A program made the translations under genes and the position numbers. This document shows positions 10,988 through 23,700 of a DNA stretch of 64,000 nucleotides, one piece after another. Positions within the stretch are counted from its first letter, which is position 1, and the number at the start of each line of letters is the position of its first letter. The DNA comes from Hibiscus mutabilis (lineage: Eukaryota > Streptophyta > Magnoliopsida > Malvales > Malvaceae), in NCBI GenBank assembly GCA_019671005.1, contig CM033741.1, positions 4,340,001-4,404,000 of the forward strand, read 5' to 3'. The notes under the pieces were generated by a model, which saw nothing but the letters and a program-made list of their open reading frames with translations, ran no database searches and had not been told where the DNA came from.

Positions 10988-12123
10988 GTTTGTGGTTTAA
11001 AAATATTCATGTCCGATACATATTTAGATACAATGTAAAATATAATCCTATATATTTTAAAAAATGTGTAGATGCTCAAAAAATCCAGGTAATGTAGGTC
11101 AATGGTAGATGGTTGAAATAAAATGCGTATAAATGTATAGTGCCATACATATTTGTTAGCTGCTAAATGTGATAAAGTTGAGCATTGTCGCGTGACATGG
11201 TAGAGCAAGCAATTTGGGAGCAATGAGATGGGTTATTATGATGAGGAATCAAAGCAGGATTTTGTGGGGTTTCTACTGCCGACCGGACCATCTTTATCTC
11301 CCTTCAAATTGTAACCCTCCTGTCATGCCGATCCAGCACTAATGAAAATTTCAGCCTCCTACAAAATTCCTGACATAGTATCTTCAATATTTCCCCTTTA
11401 TATTCGAAGGGTTCCGGAAAGATTATATCTTTGTACTCATGTCTAAATAAACACCAGACGCACAAACATCAAGAAAAATGAAAAGCTTGAAAATCATATA
11501 TTATTCCCACTTTGCTATACCTCCTCTCAAATTTCAAAATAGTATATAAAAGTGGCCCCTTTTTAACCAAATCCTGCATATTATTTCACCTACTAGGATA
11601 AATTCACAGTTTCATGCATGTTACATTAAAAACCAAGCAGTCAAGAACACGAAACATTGCCACTGTCAAACTTGCCGTTTATTCACACATCTTCAGTGGA
11701 GACAGCAGTCACCACCATTTTCATGGCTTTCAACAAAGGTTGCTTCCTTTTGCGGAGTGTCTCTGTCCCCAGGTAACAATGTCACCACTAGAGGGCCTCA
11801 ATGTTCGTAAAAGCACGACAATGATATTGATATTCCATTCGTAGGCTGTCCCGACAATCCCGACAACTAGGTCAATGCATTGCCTGGTGAACAGCAAGAA
11901 AACACAACATATTAGCTGAAATAATGGGGAACTTTGGAAACCTAAGCTAAAGTTTGAGCAAGAGGAATGTTGGTTTATTTCAAGGATATATTGACATATT
12001 TGATGTCGCATTCCAATATCAGCGGCATTCAGTGCAACGGAGAAAAAGAAGGGGAGGGGGAGATGAGGGAAAAAAGATTATAGGCTTACAAATATACAGA
12101 GCACTGATTGAAACCAATCTCGT
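10988..12123. other. Spacer with HO2 3' flank
   Basis: Between the unassigned ORF and the HO2 stop codon. The part nearest HO2 (about 11600-12123) probably includes its 3' UTR on the minus strand. Minus-strand ORFs at 10945-11223 and 11730-12011 and the plus-strand ORFs at 11614-11844 and 11954-12349 show no family features. No firm feature. Confidence 0.4.
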
Positions 12124-14091
12124 TTATAAGATTATCAAACGAACTATCTGCCCCAAAAACTTGAACGACTTTGCTGCTTCTTTCAGGCTTTTGTTTCGAT
12201 CATCTCGAGACCAATGCTGCACAGTACAAGTAGAAATAAGTATGAAGAAAACCCCGGAAAAAGTAAACAAGTTATTCAACCCGAACATGGAGATCTCAAT
12301 CATCAACCTCGCCAAGCATGTTGAGCTTCTCTCGGACACCTTTCAATGATTCTTGCACATCACCCTCCCACTTATATAACTCCAGTTCCCTCCCTTCAAG
12401 TAGCTGTTCAGAAACCTGAAGACAACAAACTATTAGAAAAAGATGATTGGTTTGGTCTCACAAAATCCTTATTTGACCAAAAAAAAAAAGATTTTAGGCT
12501 ATTGTATGTTCATTAATTAAAATTCTGTCTTCACTTTGTAGAGAGAGCTGTTAGTGTGCATAATTCACTTTCAGACCCTTGCTTCTTGAAGGACACAATA
12601 TAGAGCACATGCAAGAACTCTTCTAAGGTCCTAAATTTCAAAATAAGAACGTTATAAAATTCTATAGGCTCCAATTTAGAAATACTTCAATGATCCCACT
12701 TCAAGCAACGCAAATAGAGACCATAAAACAGTATATCATGAGTGTGTTATTTAGACTCGGGTGTAAGTGTAATATATATGTAATGGTCCAACATGAATAT
12801 GTACAAAATTTTCCATATATTTGCAGTCCTTGAAAGATCATATCTTCTACTCGTTGGAAGGTAAGGGAAATAGAGTTGGAAGGCAATGAACTTTGCATAC
12901 CTTTCTTGCTATCACCTGACCACCAGCTATGTGTGAAAAATAAATATTGTAAAAGTGGGACAAGAAAAGTGGGGCACTTTTCTCAGCTAATTCCCCCAAA
13001 TACGTGACATACGAAACTCCAGGATGGCTTGGTTCAGGAACCACGAAATCTCGTTGGCTAAACCATTCTAGATCTTTAGAAAGGCATGCTGATCTTTCCA
13101 ATCCAGTTTTCCTGAAGTAGGCATCTGTAGCGAATTTCAAAGTTAATTTTTCATCTATGAATTGAAAACAAGGCAAGAATATAGCAACTCAATTCTTGCA
13201 AGTAACTAAGAATTCCCGGAGCTTAATTTAGTTTGCTCATACAGCAATATGGCAGTTAGTAATTCCAGAGCTCAAATTCAAACATAATAACCTTCTTTGC
13301 ACAAAAGAAATTCAAATAACTAAGAACACCTTAGCACAATTGGTTCATGTAGGTCTAATACATGGCAGACATTGGTGGCATATATAAGAAAGAAAAGGCC
13401 CCTTTTTAATGCAAAGGCTCGAATTTTACTCTTAGCAAAGCCACTCAAAATTCACATTCAGTAGGCACAGTCACAAAGTTCATAGTAATTGTCTCCATTG
13501 ACACAAATCAATATGTAGAAGAGGGTCCCCAGATAATTGGAAAAAGGAAAACAAACTCCCAAAACACCCACTTCTGTAAAGAAAAAAAAAAAACTCACAA
13601 GCCACATCATCAGATTCATCAACGATGCGCTCGATAGTGTTGAAGACGAGTTTGGTATCAACCAAGTACTTAAGAAATCCTTCCATAGTGGGGCTCCAAG
13701 TCTCTGCTTCTCCATCACCACCATTTTCATTGCTTTTCTCGTCTTCTTCTTCACTCTGGGTAGTGTCCGTTTCAGTGTCAGAACCACTACTGGAAGCAAC
13801 CTTTTTACCTTTAATATTACGGAGTCTCGTAGCAACGAATCTCATCTCTTCAGTGATGCCCTCGCTCTCTCCAGGGTACTGTTTCCTGTACCGCTTCCTC
13901 TTCTTCTTCACAGGAAGCCCTGCCATGTTGCTGTTATTACTATTATTCGTGGAAGAATTGGAGCAGCGTAAGATTGTGGGTGGTTTGTTGAGGGTAAGGA
14001 ATTTGGGTGGGATTGGTTTGAAAGGGAATGAGACTTGAGAATGAGTGAAAGCTGTTTGATGAAAGACGAGGGAAATCAAAGCCGAATCCAT
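12124..14091 (-). CDS. HO2: Probable inactive heme oxygenase 2, chloroplastic (4 exons)
   Basis: Exons on the minus strand: 14091-13599, 13124-12901, 12415-12308 and 12216-12124, all GT-AG, summing to 305 residues and a stop (Arabidopsis HO2 is about 300). Residues 1-60 are a Ser/Asn-rich plastid transit peptide; a basic stretch VKKKRKRYRKQYPGE follows at 61-75. The heme oxygenase fold starts at EEMRFVATRLRN (81-92). Here Arg91 sits where active enzymes have the heme-ligating His (RLHT), the known hallmark of plant HO2, which binds protoporphyrin but does not cleave heme. Residues 100-127 are an acidic Ser/Glu linker (SDTETDTTQSEEEDEKSNEN). Exon 2 carries GLERS, VPEPSHPGVSY and the FSHIAGGQ pocket motif; the C terminus ends FLGQIVRLIIL as in HO2. 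Family role: phytochrome-chromophore and tetrapyrrole regulation in plastids. The plus-strand ORFs over exon 1 (13537-13971, 13625-14038) are antisense shadows. Confidence 0.93.
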
Positions 14092-14339
14092 TGGAAGGTG
14101 TTGGCAGAAACAGAAAGAGGAGAATCGCGTTGTTTCCCAAACTTTGGAAGAGATGAGGTATTTTTGATGTTATTGGGCTCTTTCGTTGGGTATAACAGGC
14201 TCCTGAAAAACCCATTACCTTCACCTCCAAACAGGCGGAATTCAAGCAAAATAGCCCGTCTCAAACCAGTATCCCTAGTAATTAAGTTTTTACTGACATT
14301 TGATTTTTTTTACGAGAAATTATTTCCTAAATGGTGAAA

Positions 14340-14770
14340 AAATTGTTTTTATAAGTGAATTTATTCTAAAGTTTAGAGGTTTAGTTTATGTATTTAAAGT
14401 TTAGAATTTAGTGTTTATGGTTAGAATTTAGGGTTTAGAATTAAAGATTAAAATTTTAAATTTAAATATTTAATTTTTAAAGTAAAATTAAATATGCTTA
14501 TAAAATATTTTTTACTCTTAATGTATGAAATAATATTTTTTATATAACTCGATATCAATGAAGCATTCATATCATCTGAAAAATATTTTGATATACAAGC
14601 TTTTTAATTTTAGAGTTTAGAGATTTAGGTTGTGATTTAGGGTTTAAGGGTTTAGGTTGTAGGGTGTAGGGTTTAAGGTTTATGGTTAGAGTTTAGGGTT
14701 TAAGGTTTAAGTTTTAGGGCTAGGGATTTAGATTTTAGGTTTTATAGCTTAAATGTGAAGAGTTGTGTAA
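14340..14770. repeat. Degenerate TTTAGGG-type repeat tract
   Basis: Irregular GTTTAGGGTTTAAGG words over about 400 bases, ending near a short inverted pair GTGTAAAT...TTTACACAAC (around 14765-14787). It resembles the interior of the MITE at 24964-25375. Simple diverged repeat; not telomeric. Confidence 0.5.
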
Positions 14771-16284
14771 ATTATTTTTACACAACTTATGTATCAAAAT
14801 ATAACTTTTTTATTCGCTTACGAAAAAATAAAAAAATTACATAAAAGACATATATATATATATATAGTAGTTGAATTTGATATTTATTTTTTATTAATTA
14901 AATACATACACTTAACTTTCGATTTAAATTGATATATGATAAAATTGAATCAATAGGTAATGTTTATCAATTAGATAATTTTTTTGGGTAAATTACATAT
15001 TTTATCATTGAATTTTTTTCTCACTCCTATTTTGATCACTGAAGTTTAAAAAATTTCAGCTTGATCATTGAAGTTTTGAATTACTCTTATCTTGGTCACT
15101 CTATCGTTAAATAATTAACAACCTTAAGATTGAACGTTTGTCTTTTAAAAATTATGTAATGACCCTAAAACTTTCTTATATTTTTGGAAAACCACTTTAT
15201 TTTCAAATTTTATTTGATTTCTCAACGATGAAACATTTTCTTCCAAATTCCAATGATGAGGAAATGAAGAAAAAAGAGATGAACTATATACATTGATTGG
15301 ACGACGGAGATTTTAAATCAGAGTAGTTTGAGGTTTTGTATTAAGTCGAATGAGTTGTTTGTCAACCGACAAAATCTTAACTATTACAAAAATATTAATC
15401 AAGTTCCTCGGAAGCTTTTGCACCAAATCCAGCTCTTGAACCGACAAAATCTTTCAAATTAATACTTTGGCTGTTAGATTGAATGATATGCTCTCCAAGA
15501 ACTTAAATATCACAAAAGGAATCAATGAATAGTGATAGTTAAAAATCAAGAAGTAATAATTGGTGAGAAGATTCTGTAACTGATAAGCATATCTTTTGGG
15601 CTCAATCTTAAAGTGATTCTCCAACACTTTTAACCCTTTCGGACCATTGACTGATATTCTTCACTAAGCTTTGCGTTGATCCGTGAGGAATTTTACATGG
15701 GGACGATGAAAGCAATACGGCATAAATTCTGCAGTTTTAATGGTTTTTTTTTTATGGGGAACATAGCACATAATCCGGATAAAGATAAATATCAGTAAAT
15801 TATAGCCACATGAGACAAGTAATCGTGGCCATGAGAATCAAGCAAAGTTGGTGTTCTCAGCCCACCATGAGAAATTAAGATTCTACGTCAAAGCTTTGTC
15901 CTTTTTTCTTTGCTTGGTTAATTCAGTTAGCAACATCTTCAAAATTTACGAGTTTTAAGAAGATGAGATAAATGAACAAGACCACTGATATAAACCATGA
16001 GAATCAAGTCTCTGGTAGTTTATGTTTACAGAAGGAATCAGGTACGACGTATTATTAGAGGGAATCAGTCCATTAAAGCACCTGCTTACTCTCATCTTCT
16101 TAACGTAAGAGAATCATTTGGTTCGGTTGTCACCAAATTATCTCAAGGTTTTAGGTTTTCATCCTCTTAAATTCTGTGTTAATTTCCACATTTATAACTA
16201 AAAAGAAAGTTTATCTATCAAAATTTAGTTTTGTTAAGAAGTCGTGTGAATCCGGACAATATAAAGATTCAATCAGGATCGTCC
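14771..16284. other. Intergenic, no gene seen
   Basis: Contains a short (TA)n run at about 14851-14867 and, at 14993-15120, a TIR-like stretch starting GGGTAAATTACATATTTTAT with TTGATCATTGAAGTTT and TTGGTCACT phrases. That phrase style recurs at Mutator-like termini elsewhere in the window. The matching second end was not found. The rest (15130-16284) has no ORF or repeat I can name. Confidence 0.4.
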
Positions 16285-17022
16285 CTAGGCCTGGGTAGAA
16301 GGGCAGCAGTCCATGTCCCATTTTTTTGCAATATTTTAGTTCAATTTTTTCAATACTGGTTAGGGTTAACTCTCAAAGTTCAATATTTGTTATTGAAGTC
16401 TCAAAAATTTTCCCTAATATTTGTTATTAGGGACTAGGGTATACTCTTAAAATTTATTTTCTCCAATACTTTTTATTAGGGGTTCAACTTTTTTCCAATA
16501 CTTGTTATTAGATGTCCAATTTCTTCAATTTTTGTTATTAGAGCATACTCTTAAAATTTAATTTTTTTCCTGTAATTGTTATTAGGGTTAATTTTTAAAT
16601 TTTTTTTTACTAAAAATCTATTGTTAATATTTATTTTTTTAAAATATTTATTATTAAGAGCTTATTTTTTAAGATCGCCTTTATAGCACTAAAATATCAT
16701 AAATGGACCTCGATCCAACAGAACAAATTTCTCTACAGAACTGGAATTGCTAAAATGATTTTTATTTTCTTAATGTTATTCATCGTCTTATATTAATCAT
16801 GATATTCATTAGATAGCAAGTAATCAAATATGAAGACAATAATAGTAAGCAGGGACAGAACGAGTGCGAATTACTATGAAAATACATTAAATATGTAAAG
16901 GCGGAAAATTACAAAATTTTAGGGCGAGAAATTAGATTGTCAATAGAAAATAAAAAATAAATATTAAAATTATATAAAAATTTAAATTTTTAGGAGTCGA
17001 CTTCCCCTTCGAGCGGCCCTAG
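16285..17022. mobile_element. Probable non-autonomous DNA element with AATACTTGTTATTAGGG repeats
   Basis: Left end CTAGGCCTGGGTAGAAGGG and right end (reverse complement) CTAGGGCCGCTCGAAGGGG are similar, suggesting hAT-like inverted termini. Between 16330 and 16690 there are spaced, diverged copies of TCAATACTTGTTATTAGGG with CTCTTAAAATTTA links, the same motif that fills 41193-42139. Boundaries are approximate and no clean target duplication was found. Confidence 0.4.
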
Positions 17023-17401
17023 TTCATCCCAACAGAGAGGATCAGTTTTTTGTTTGAGTTATTTGTTTTTTTTTAAGATTTTCCGAAACGGTGGTTTAAG
17101 AACCCTGAAAAGAAAAGAAAGCAGAAGAGCAGATCATAGGATGATAATTATTCTATCATCTCGTAAATTTCAGAACTATGCTGAGCCAAAGCCGAAAGTT
17201 TGAGAAATAATTATGCTAATAAGAAGAAGGGATTAATTTACAAAAGTTGTTTGATTGGAAGGAAACTCAAAAAGCTTATCCGCTCCACACTACCATTCAT
17301 ACTTCTATCTCATACACTCAGAAGTAGAAACTCATACTGCACTTATTTATACACCACTACCTAAAAGCTTCAGAAGGTGGATTCTTCGTCTATATTTACA
17401 T

Positions 17402-17701
17402 CTATTTCTTCAGTTTAAGTGCTATTTTGCCTTCGTAACAGTCCAGGACATAATCAACCAGCTCCTGGAGCTCTACCTTGCTGATGAAGCCATCACCGTT
17501 TTTGTCCGCCACCTTAAACGCGCGTTGGGCTCTGAAACTGGGAAGCCGTGATTTGAGCTTTGTGAAACCGGCTTTCACATCCTCTTTGCTAAGCTTCCCA
17601 TCATGGTTGACGTCGCAGCTCTCGAATAAACTCAAAATCTCAGCACGCTCCGCCAGCAAAGAGGTTGGAACATTTTTATCTTTACTGAAGAAGAAAACCA
17701 T
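17402..17701 (-). CDS. Two-EF-hand calmodulin-like calcium-binding protein
   Basis: A 99-residue single-exon protein starting MVFFFSKDKNVP. It has two EF-hand loops: DVNHDGKLSKED (30-41) and DKNGDGFISKVE (66-77), with the usual helix-loop-helix flanks (LFESC before the first loop, AFKVA before the second). The second loop has the canonical Glu at position 12. The first has Asp there, which usually lowers affinity or selectivity. The C terminus is basic (KIALKLKK). Paired EF-hands of this size act as cytosolic or nuclear calcium sensors (CML or polcalcin-sized proteins); the specific target is unknown. The start at 17701 was chosen because it gives the family-like length and lies about 100 bases below a TATA box; an in-frame Met 25 codons upstream would add a non-conserved leader. 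Confidence 0.88.
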   Translation of the reverse strand: MVFFFSKDKNVPTSLLAERAEILSLFESCDVNHDGKLSKEDVKAGFTKLKSRLPSFRAQRAFKVADKNGDGFISKVELQELVDYVLDCYEGKIALKLKK

Positions 17702-17798
17702 TTTCTCTTTAGCAAAACGCAATGGAGAAGAAAAGTGTGTATATGAAGGTGTTTTGCTTTGGTTTTTCAAGTTCAAAATGGAACCACCTCAACAATTG

Positions 17799-17808
17799 TT
17801 TATATAGA
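17799..17808 (-). promoter_or_regulatory. Putative TATA box of the EF-hand gene
   Basis: Minus-strand CTATATAAAC about 100 bases upstream of the start codon at 17701. Good TATA match at a normal distance. Confidence 0.55.
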
Positions 17809-17809
17809 C

Positions 17810-20699
17810 AAAATGATTCTGCAACTTTTAGGATTCTTTTTCATCTGTTTTGATAATAAAAGAAATTCCAGGAGTAGGGATTAAAAAGTAGGATTGATTT
17901 TACTTTTTAAAAATTAGACCTACTAATATAACCTTTTCCCTTATAATTTTAATCAATTTATTCTTTCCCTAGATTCGTGAGGTTTGTTATTAATATAGAA
18001 CAATAGAAGATTGAAATAGCAAAACAATGGTGAATAAAGAAAACATGTATAAATGAACACGTTGAGTGGTTTTAATGAAAAAAAAAGTGTTGTTATTTCT
18101 AGAAGATCCGGGTTTCAAATAGTTTATCGGTACTCTACGTGCGCATTTTCAAAGGGCTAAGAGTAAATGATAGTTCTTACCATATAATCACTATATTATA
18201 TTAAAAAACACGTATAAATCACTGGATTTTAGGATTTATAAAAAAACGAAATTGGCACGTTATAACGGAGTTAAAGAACTAATGGTCTAGTGATTTCGAA
18301 AACATTAGTGCTATACTTGTAACTTTTTATAACTCAACGACAAAATGGAAATACGGTCAAAATTCAATGACTAATCGTGAAATTAATCCTATTGTTTTAA
18401 GGTCAGCGTTATTATATTTTTAGGTCTTTAACAAACTCAAATTTAATGCTTGGAATAAGAGAGAAGCCATGGAAATGGTACTGGGGAATCAAAATAAAAT
18501 TATAAAGTTTTGGGATCAAAGTAAAAGTTTTTGCTTCAAAAGGGATTAATTTACTAAAGGACGGTTGACGAGGATTAAAATTTCTATTATTTCATTTAGC
18601 AAAGAGAGCAAACCTGCTCCTAGACCCTAGTTTCGGAGATATTATATTATGTGCTTAGCTTATCACATCAACTATGATCCGAACCAAATAAAACTACCTA
18701 CTATATTTTTTTTCATGCCATTTTTCTATTCCAAAAGATATTTTTTAAATGACATGTAAAAACATTAGTAAAGATTCACTAGTTGGAAAAAAATGACATA
18801 AAAAAATGGTGTAGTTGGTAGTTTTTATTAGTTGGGATCATAACTAATATGATAAGTTAGATGATATAATTTTTCTAGTTACGTGCATGCTTGGAACAAT
18901 ACGTGGATTAAGTGAGAATTAAATTTCATTCTTCACACGGATTTGAACAAAATCCTCAAAGCCATCGTGTGGAATCAATCTAAAAAACAGAGAGATAAGT
19001 TAGTATCTTGTACAGGAAAATGAACTAACATTCTAACCTTCTATATAATCTGATGTCCAAATTTTCTATCTTTATGATTATATTCTTGGAACAATATAAT
19101 TTGGGTATCTTACGGATAGTGTATCGAGTCCTCCATCTTTTGATTAATTCCATGTAATATAAGCTTTTAAGACCTGTTCTTTGAAGAACAAATAGGCTAA
19201 AGCACTGGTCCAAAGAATGGGGAATTTACTTTAGTTACAGTGAGTTTCACTAGGGCATATGAAAATCCACTAGAATAATGTTATTTTATTTATATTTTAT
19301 ATTTTTTGTTGTTAAAACATGAATGGAGATCAGATAAGCATGTCCTTTTCAATAGGGTTTCATTAATGAAAAGCAAATGTTTTAAGAATTCTTTTGCAAA
19401 GAATAACTTTTCTTTCAATTGGTTTTTAGTTTAAAAAACTAAAACTTAACCTGGAATCTAAATCTAACATTTTGGCCAGCATAAAGCAAAAGTTAGCCTG
19501 GAATCTAACATATCTTAATGTTTTTTTTTTTGGGTATAAAACAGTAACTAACCAAATAAAGCAGCGTCCAATTAGGTCTAGAAGGGAACAACATAAGCAT
19601 CCGCTCATAGCTTCATTTTTAAACATTTATAAATTTGTACTTTCACTTTCAAACATTTATGTTTTACTTCTAACTCCAAATTCTTATTCTGTCCATGTGG
19701 TCAGATGATTTACTCAATGATTTACTTCTCTAAATATGTCGCACCTCCATGATCCAATCCTCTTGAATTAATTTAACACAATTGCTTACAAAAAATAAAA
19801 ATATGAATATCCAATATAATAAAAATATATTATACCAAGTAAAATCATAAAATTATATTAATGTATTAAATTTAACATAATCCAAATTCCAAGCCGAAGA
19901 CAAACACAATGCTCTTCGGTTCTTCCATAAATCCAAACATAATTGATCACCTCCCAGTTTTTCCCTTGGTGAAACATAATCCAAACATAATTCATAGACA
20001 TAAATCCACAATTCTTTATAAAAAGATAATATTATATTTAAAATATAAATAAATTTGGACCAAACTAGGTCGGGCCAAGCTAGGTCAGGCTTACGCAAGT
20101 AAAAAATTTGCCTAAAGCCCAGCCTAAATAGAAACTGTGCTTTAAATCCTGTTCAGGTCCATTTCTTGACCAAAAATTTCGTCCCATTCACTGTATTTTA
20201 ATAAACTTATGAATTTGAGTAATCCTTGAACGACTTTAGTTTGGGCTAAAGTAAACTTGAACCTTTAGTTTTAAGGTATTGTTTTACTCTATCCTTTAAC
20301 GACACATACCCCATAAATGGCAACACAAACATATCCATTTCATAGGTGGCCTTGGAATAGATTGTTGCTTGCCCATAAATGTTAGTCGACGGTGAGATTT
20401 TACGGCTACTGAGTAAACAAAATGATTGGGAATCGAACATGAGCTTGGGATTTTAGGGAACACTTCTTCAATGGTTGCCTATTTTTTAAGAATAAAAAGA
20501 AGATGAAGTCTATGATTTTAGGGATTAAATTTGTAGAATATATACAATTAAAGGCCTCCAATCAGGTGGTGACACGTGTCACCACTTAATTGAATGTTTA
20601 ATTGATTCTATTAAATTAAAATTAGGACCAAATTGATAGAATGTATAAATAACGAGGACTAAATGTGTAATTATACAGATTTTTACTAACTGCTACGTC
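17810..20699. other. Intergenic, no gene seen
   Basis: Nearly 3 kb of AT-rich sequence upstream of the EF-hand gene. Short ORFs at about 19025-19213, 19426-19708, 19853-20098 and 20246-20440 lack domains and codon bias. The last 170 bases (20530-20699) contain TGACACGTGTCACCAC and read into the repeat that solo LTR B interrupted: TACGTCACTCC before it continues as CTTCCGTTAGG after it. Confidence 0.45.
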
Positions 20700-20704
20700 A
20701 CTCC

Positions 20705-23700
20705 TGTAACACCCTTAACGTATACTCGTAAGCCGAATATACATTCAAGATGTTACGGAGTCATTGAAAGAAATCTTGACTTGTAAATTTTATTTTTATT
20801 TTTTTATACCAAAATTCATCTTGGAGTTTAACCCTTTCTTGGTTTTAAATTAAAAATTATATCAGTCTATTGCAGCTAGTTTTGACCCTGAATTGATTTG
20901 TAAAATTCATAATTGAGTTATTGAAGTAAAAATATAATTCAGGGTGAAAACTATGTACATTGCCTACACCCTTTCCTGATTTTCAAATTTTTACGCGATT
21001 AGGGTTAAACAAAATTTAACTACATCAAAATTCATAATTATTAATAGCAAACTATTTCCCTAAATCCATGCTTCCCTGACAATGTACAAATACGTTATAA
21101 ACTTAGAATTATAAAACAGTTTACCCACTTAAAATATTACATGTCCACTAGTCTATCAAATCACGTTAAAGATGTACGTACTGTACTTACAGATAATAAC
21201 TTGATCTTCCCAATTAACAGCTCCTCTATGTTAGTCTATTTCGGAGAACCTACGTGTGAAATAAAACACATGCTAAGTAATTACTTAGCGAGGCAATAAT
21301 TCATAGTCAAATGCAATTTGACATAATTATCAATGTAAGTAAATAATAATGCATATGATCATTGTACCATGTCATGCTCGTTAACATAAATAAATATGTA
21401 ACAACATATATAAATATCAAAGTGATAAGATTATATCTTACCAATTACCTTGTCATTTCCATCCGTAAGCTTTCAATACTTACCAATACATTTTTCATTT
21501 CTATCTGCAAGCTTTCAAGCTTATCATTCTGTTTCTTTGATTTATTTCAATTTACTTAGCCTAAGGTATCGAATTAAGAGATTCTATGTACACGAGTCAT
21601 CCCCCTATACTTACTTGAGTATAGTGTATTATTGCACTCTACCGGGAGTGCTTAGCACCGAAGTGCTTCGATATACTTACTGGAGTATACCATTAATGAA
21701 ATTTGCACTTTACCTGAAGTGCTTAGAATAAATTTGCACTTTACCTGAAGTGCTTAGAATATTTATACAGCTGTTTATGACTCTATGGATATCCAACTAT
21801 ACCTTCAAATCTCCATATCATGCATTGGGCTTCATATCATCAATCTATTTCATCAATGGCAACATATATCAATATATATATCAATATTGGGCAGTTCATA
21901 CCCGAAATAACATTTCAATTTCATCAATGTAAGTAATCAAATGATCAATGCATTTTATTTCTCAAATCTTGACATATACATATTATATCAATCATATATT
22001 CAATGACATAAATATCAATGTATTATGATATGCATGCAATTGCACTCACCTTGGCCATTTATTAATATGCATCACTAAGCTCTATTGATCCTTTCCTTTA
22101 TAGTACCTCGAACATTCTCTTAAATTGAATCCAACTTCATTTATCAAATGAATATAAATAAACATTTGTTAGATTCACTTCTAATAATATTTCACTTAAG
22201 CTATCTAATTATTCAACATAAAAATTCTCTATAAACTTCTTTCCTTCCTTATACTGTTCATAAACTCATTTTTGGTCCCTAATGACCATTTTGATCTTCA
22301 AGTAACTCCTCCAAGCTTGCTAACAAACATTAGACACAAATTGTCTCAATTTCCATTTTCTGTCAAATTGCACTACCATCAAAGAAATATTTCTATAAAA
22401 TAATTTACAGCTCAGAATTTGAGTCTGTTTGTTTTGAAAGAAACTAGATTCAATAACCATTTCAAACATATAAATTAATAGCCCAAATTCAACTTGTACG
22501 ATTTATGGCGAATTTTCAAAATCAATTTCCAGTGCCGATTTCGAAACAGACTGTCATACTGTTTTCTAACCTTTCACCACTTAAAAATTCATATATTTTT
22601 ACTCGGAACACGAAATCGGTTTCCGTTTGTTGTAAACAAAACTAGACGAACAAATCTTTACATCGGTATAAAATTCACCTTCTAACCATTTTTGTAGAAT
22701 TTATGGTGAATTTTCAAACTACTGCCAAATCCAGTTTTCTACACAACTTCCATAAATAACTTCAAACTTTATACTAACTTCTCCTTACTTCCCTACTTTT
22801 CAATTTAGTCCCAATACTTGATTCACACACCAACTTATCACCCTTTTTCATCAAATAATTATTCAACATTGATCCCCCCTATTTTCCTTTTTTCCGAATT
22901 AGTCATTAAAAAGCAAAGATAAGGATTCAAACTTCTTAACTTTGCAATTTAGTCATCAAATCATCATTTCTACTTGAATTCTATTATTTCAACTAAAATT
23001 CAGATTTAATCCTTATCAAAAACCTCCTTGCTGAAATGGTCACTTAATTTTGACAATTTGTTAAAATGGTCACTACTTTGATTCAACTTCAATTTAACAT
23101 TCTAACTTCAATTTCTCATGTCCAACATCATTAATAATATAATTACACTTCAAAATCATAAAAATTCATATTAGTCCTTTAACTTTTTAATTTGCCGAAA
23201 TGGTCCCTACACAATTTAACTTAGGGTTTGCTTACAAACAACAGATCAAGCTTAGTAAATCATTTATCCAACATTACAAACCCTAAATCAAACTTGAATC
23301 CATGAACCCTAATCATCTTAATACAAACTAAAATATGTAGGGTTTTAAATCCCAACTTAATAACATGATTTTAACATTATACTAGCTTGATTTCAACTTG
23401 AATTTAATAATGAAATCATAATATTCCAAAAAGCCCCAAACTTTTTTCCATAAACCCTAATTTCTTCTCATGCAAAATTCTTATCAATCAAGCATGTTTT
23501 CCGTGAATTATTTACACCAAAAGATCGAGCTTAAAGAGTAGAACAACTTTGCAGTTGAAAATATTACCTGAAAATCGAGTTTCGAAGCTTGAATCGAACT
23601 TGAAATTTTTTCTCCCATTTTCCTCTAAATTTCGAAATGAAGAAGATGGAAGAGTCTTCATCTTTTGATTACTTTCTTTTTAATAATACTCAATTAAGCC

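Noticed and set aside
13537..14038. Two plus-strand ORFs of 144 and 137 codons
   Set aside because: They run antisense through exon 1 of HO2, and their composition is explained by the complementary Ser/Glu-rich codons.
14340..14770. Interstitial telomere
   Set aside because: TTTAGGG words are irregular and mixed with TTTAAGG, TTTAGAA and similar; there is no run of perfect units. Better explained as a MITE interior.
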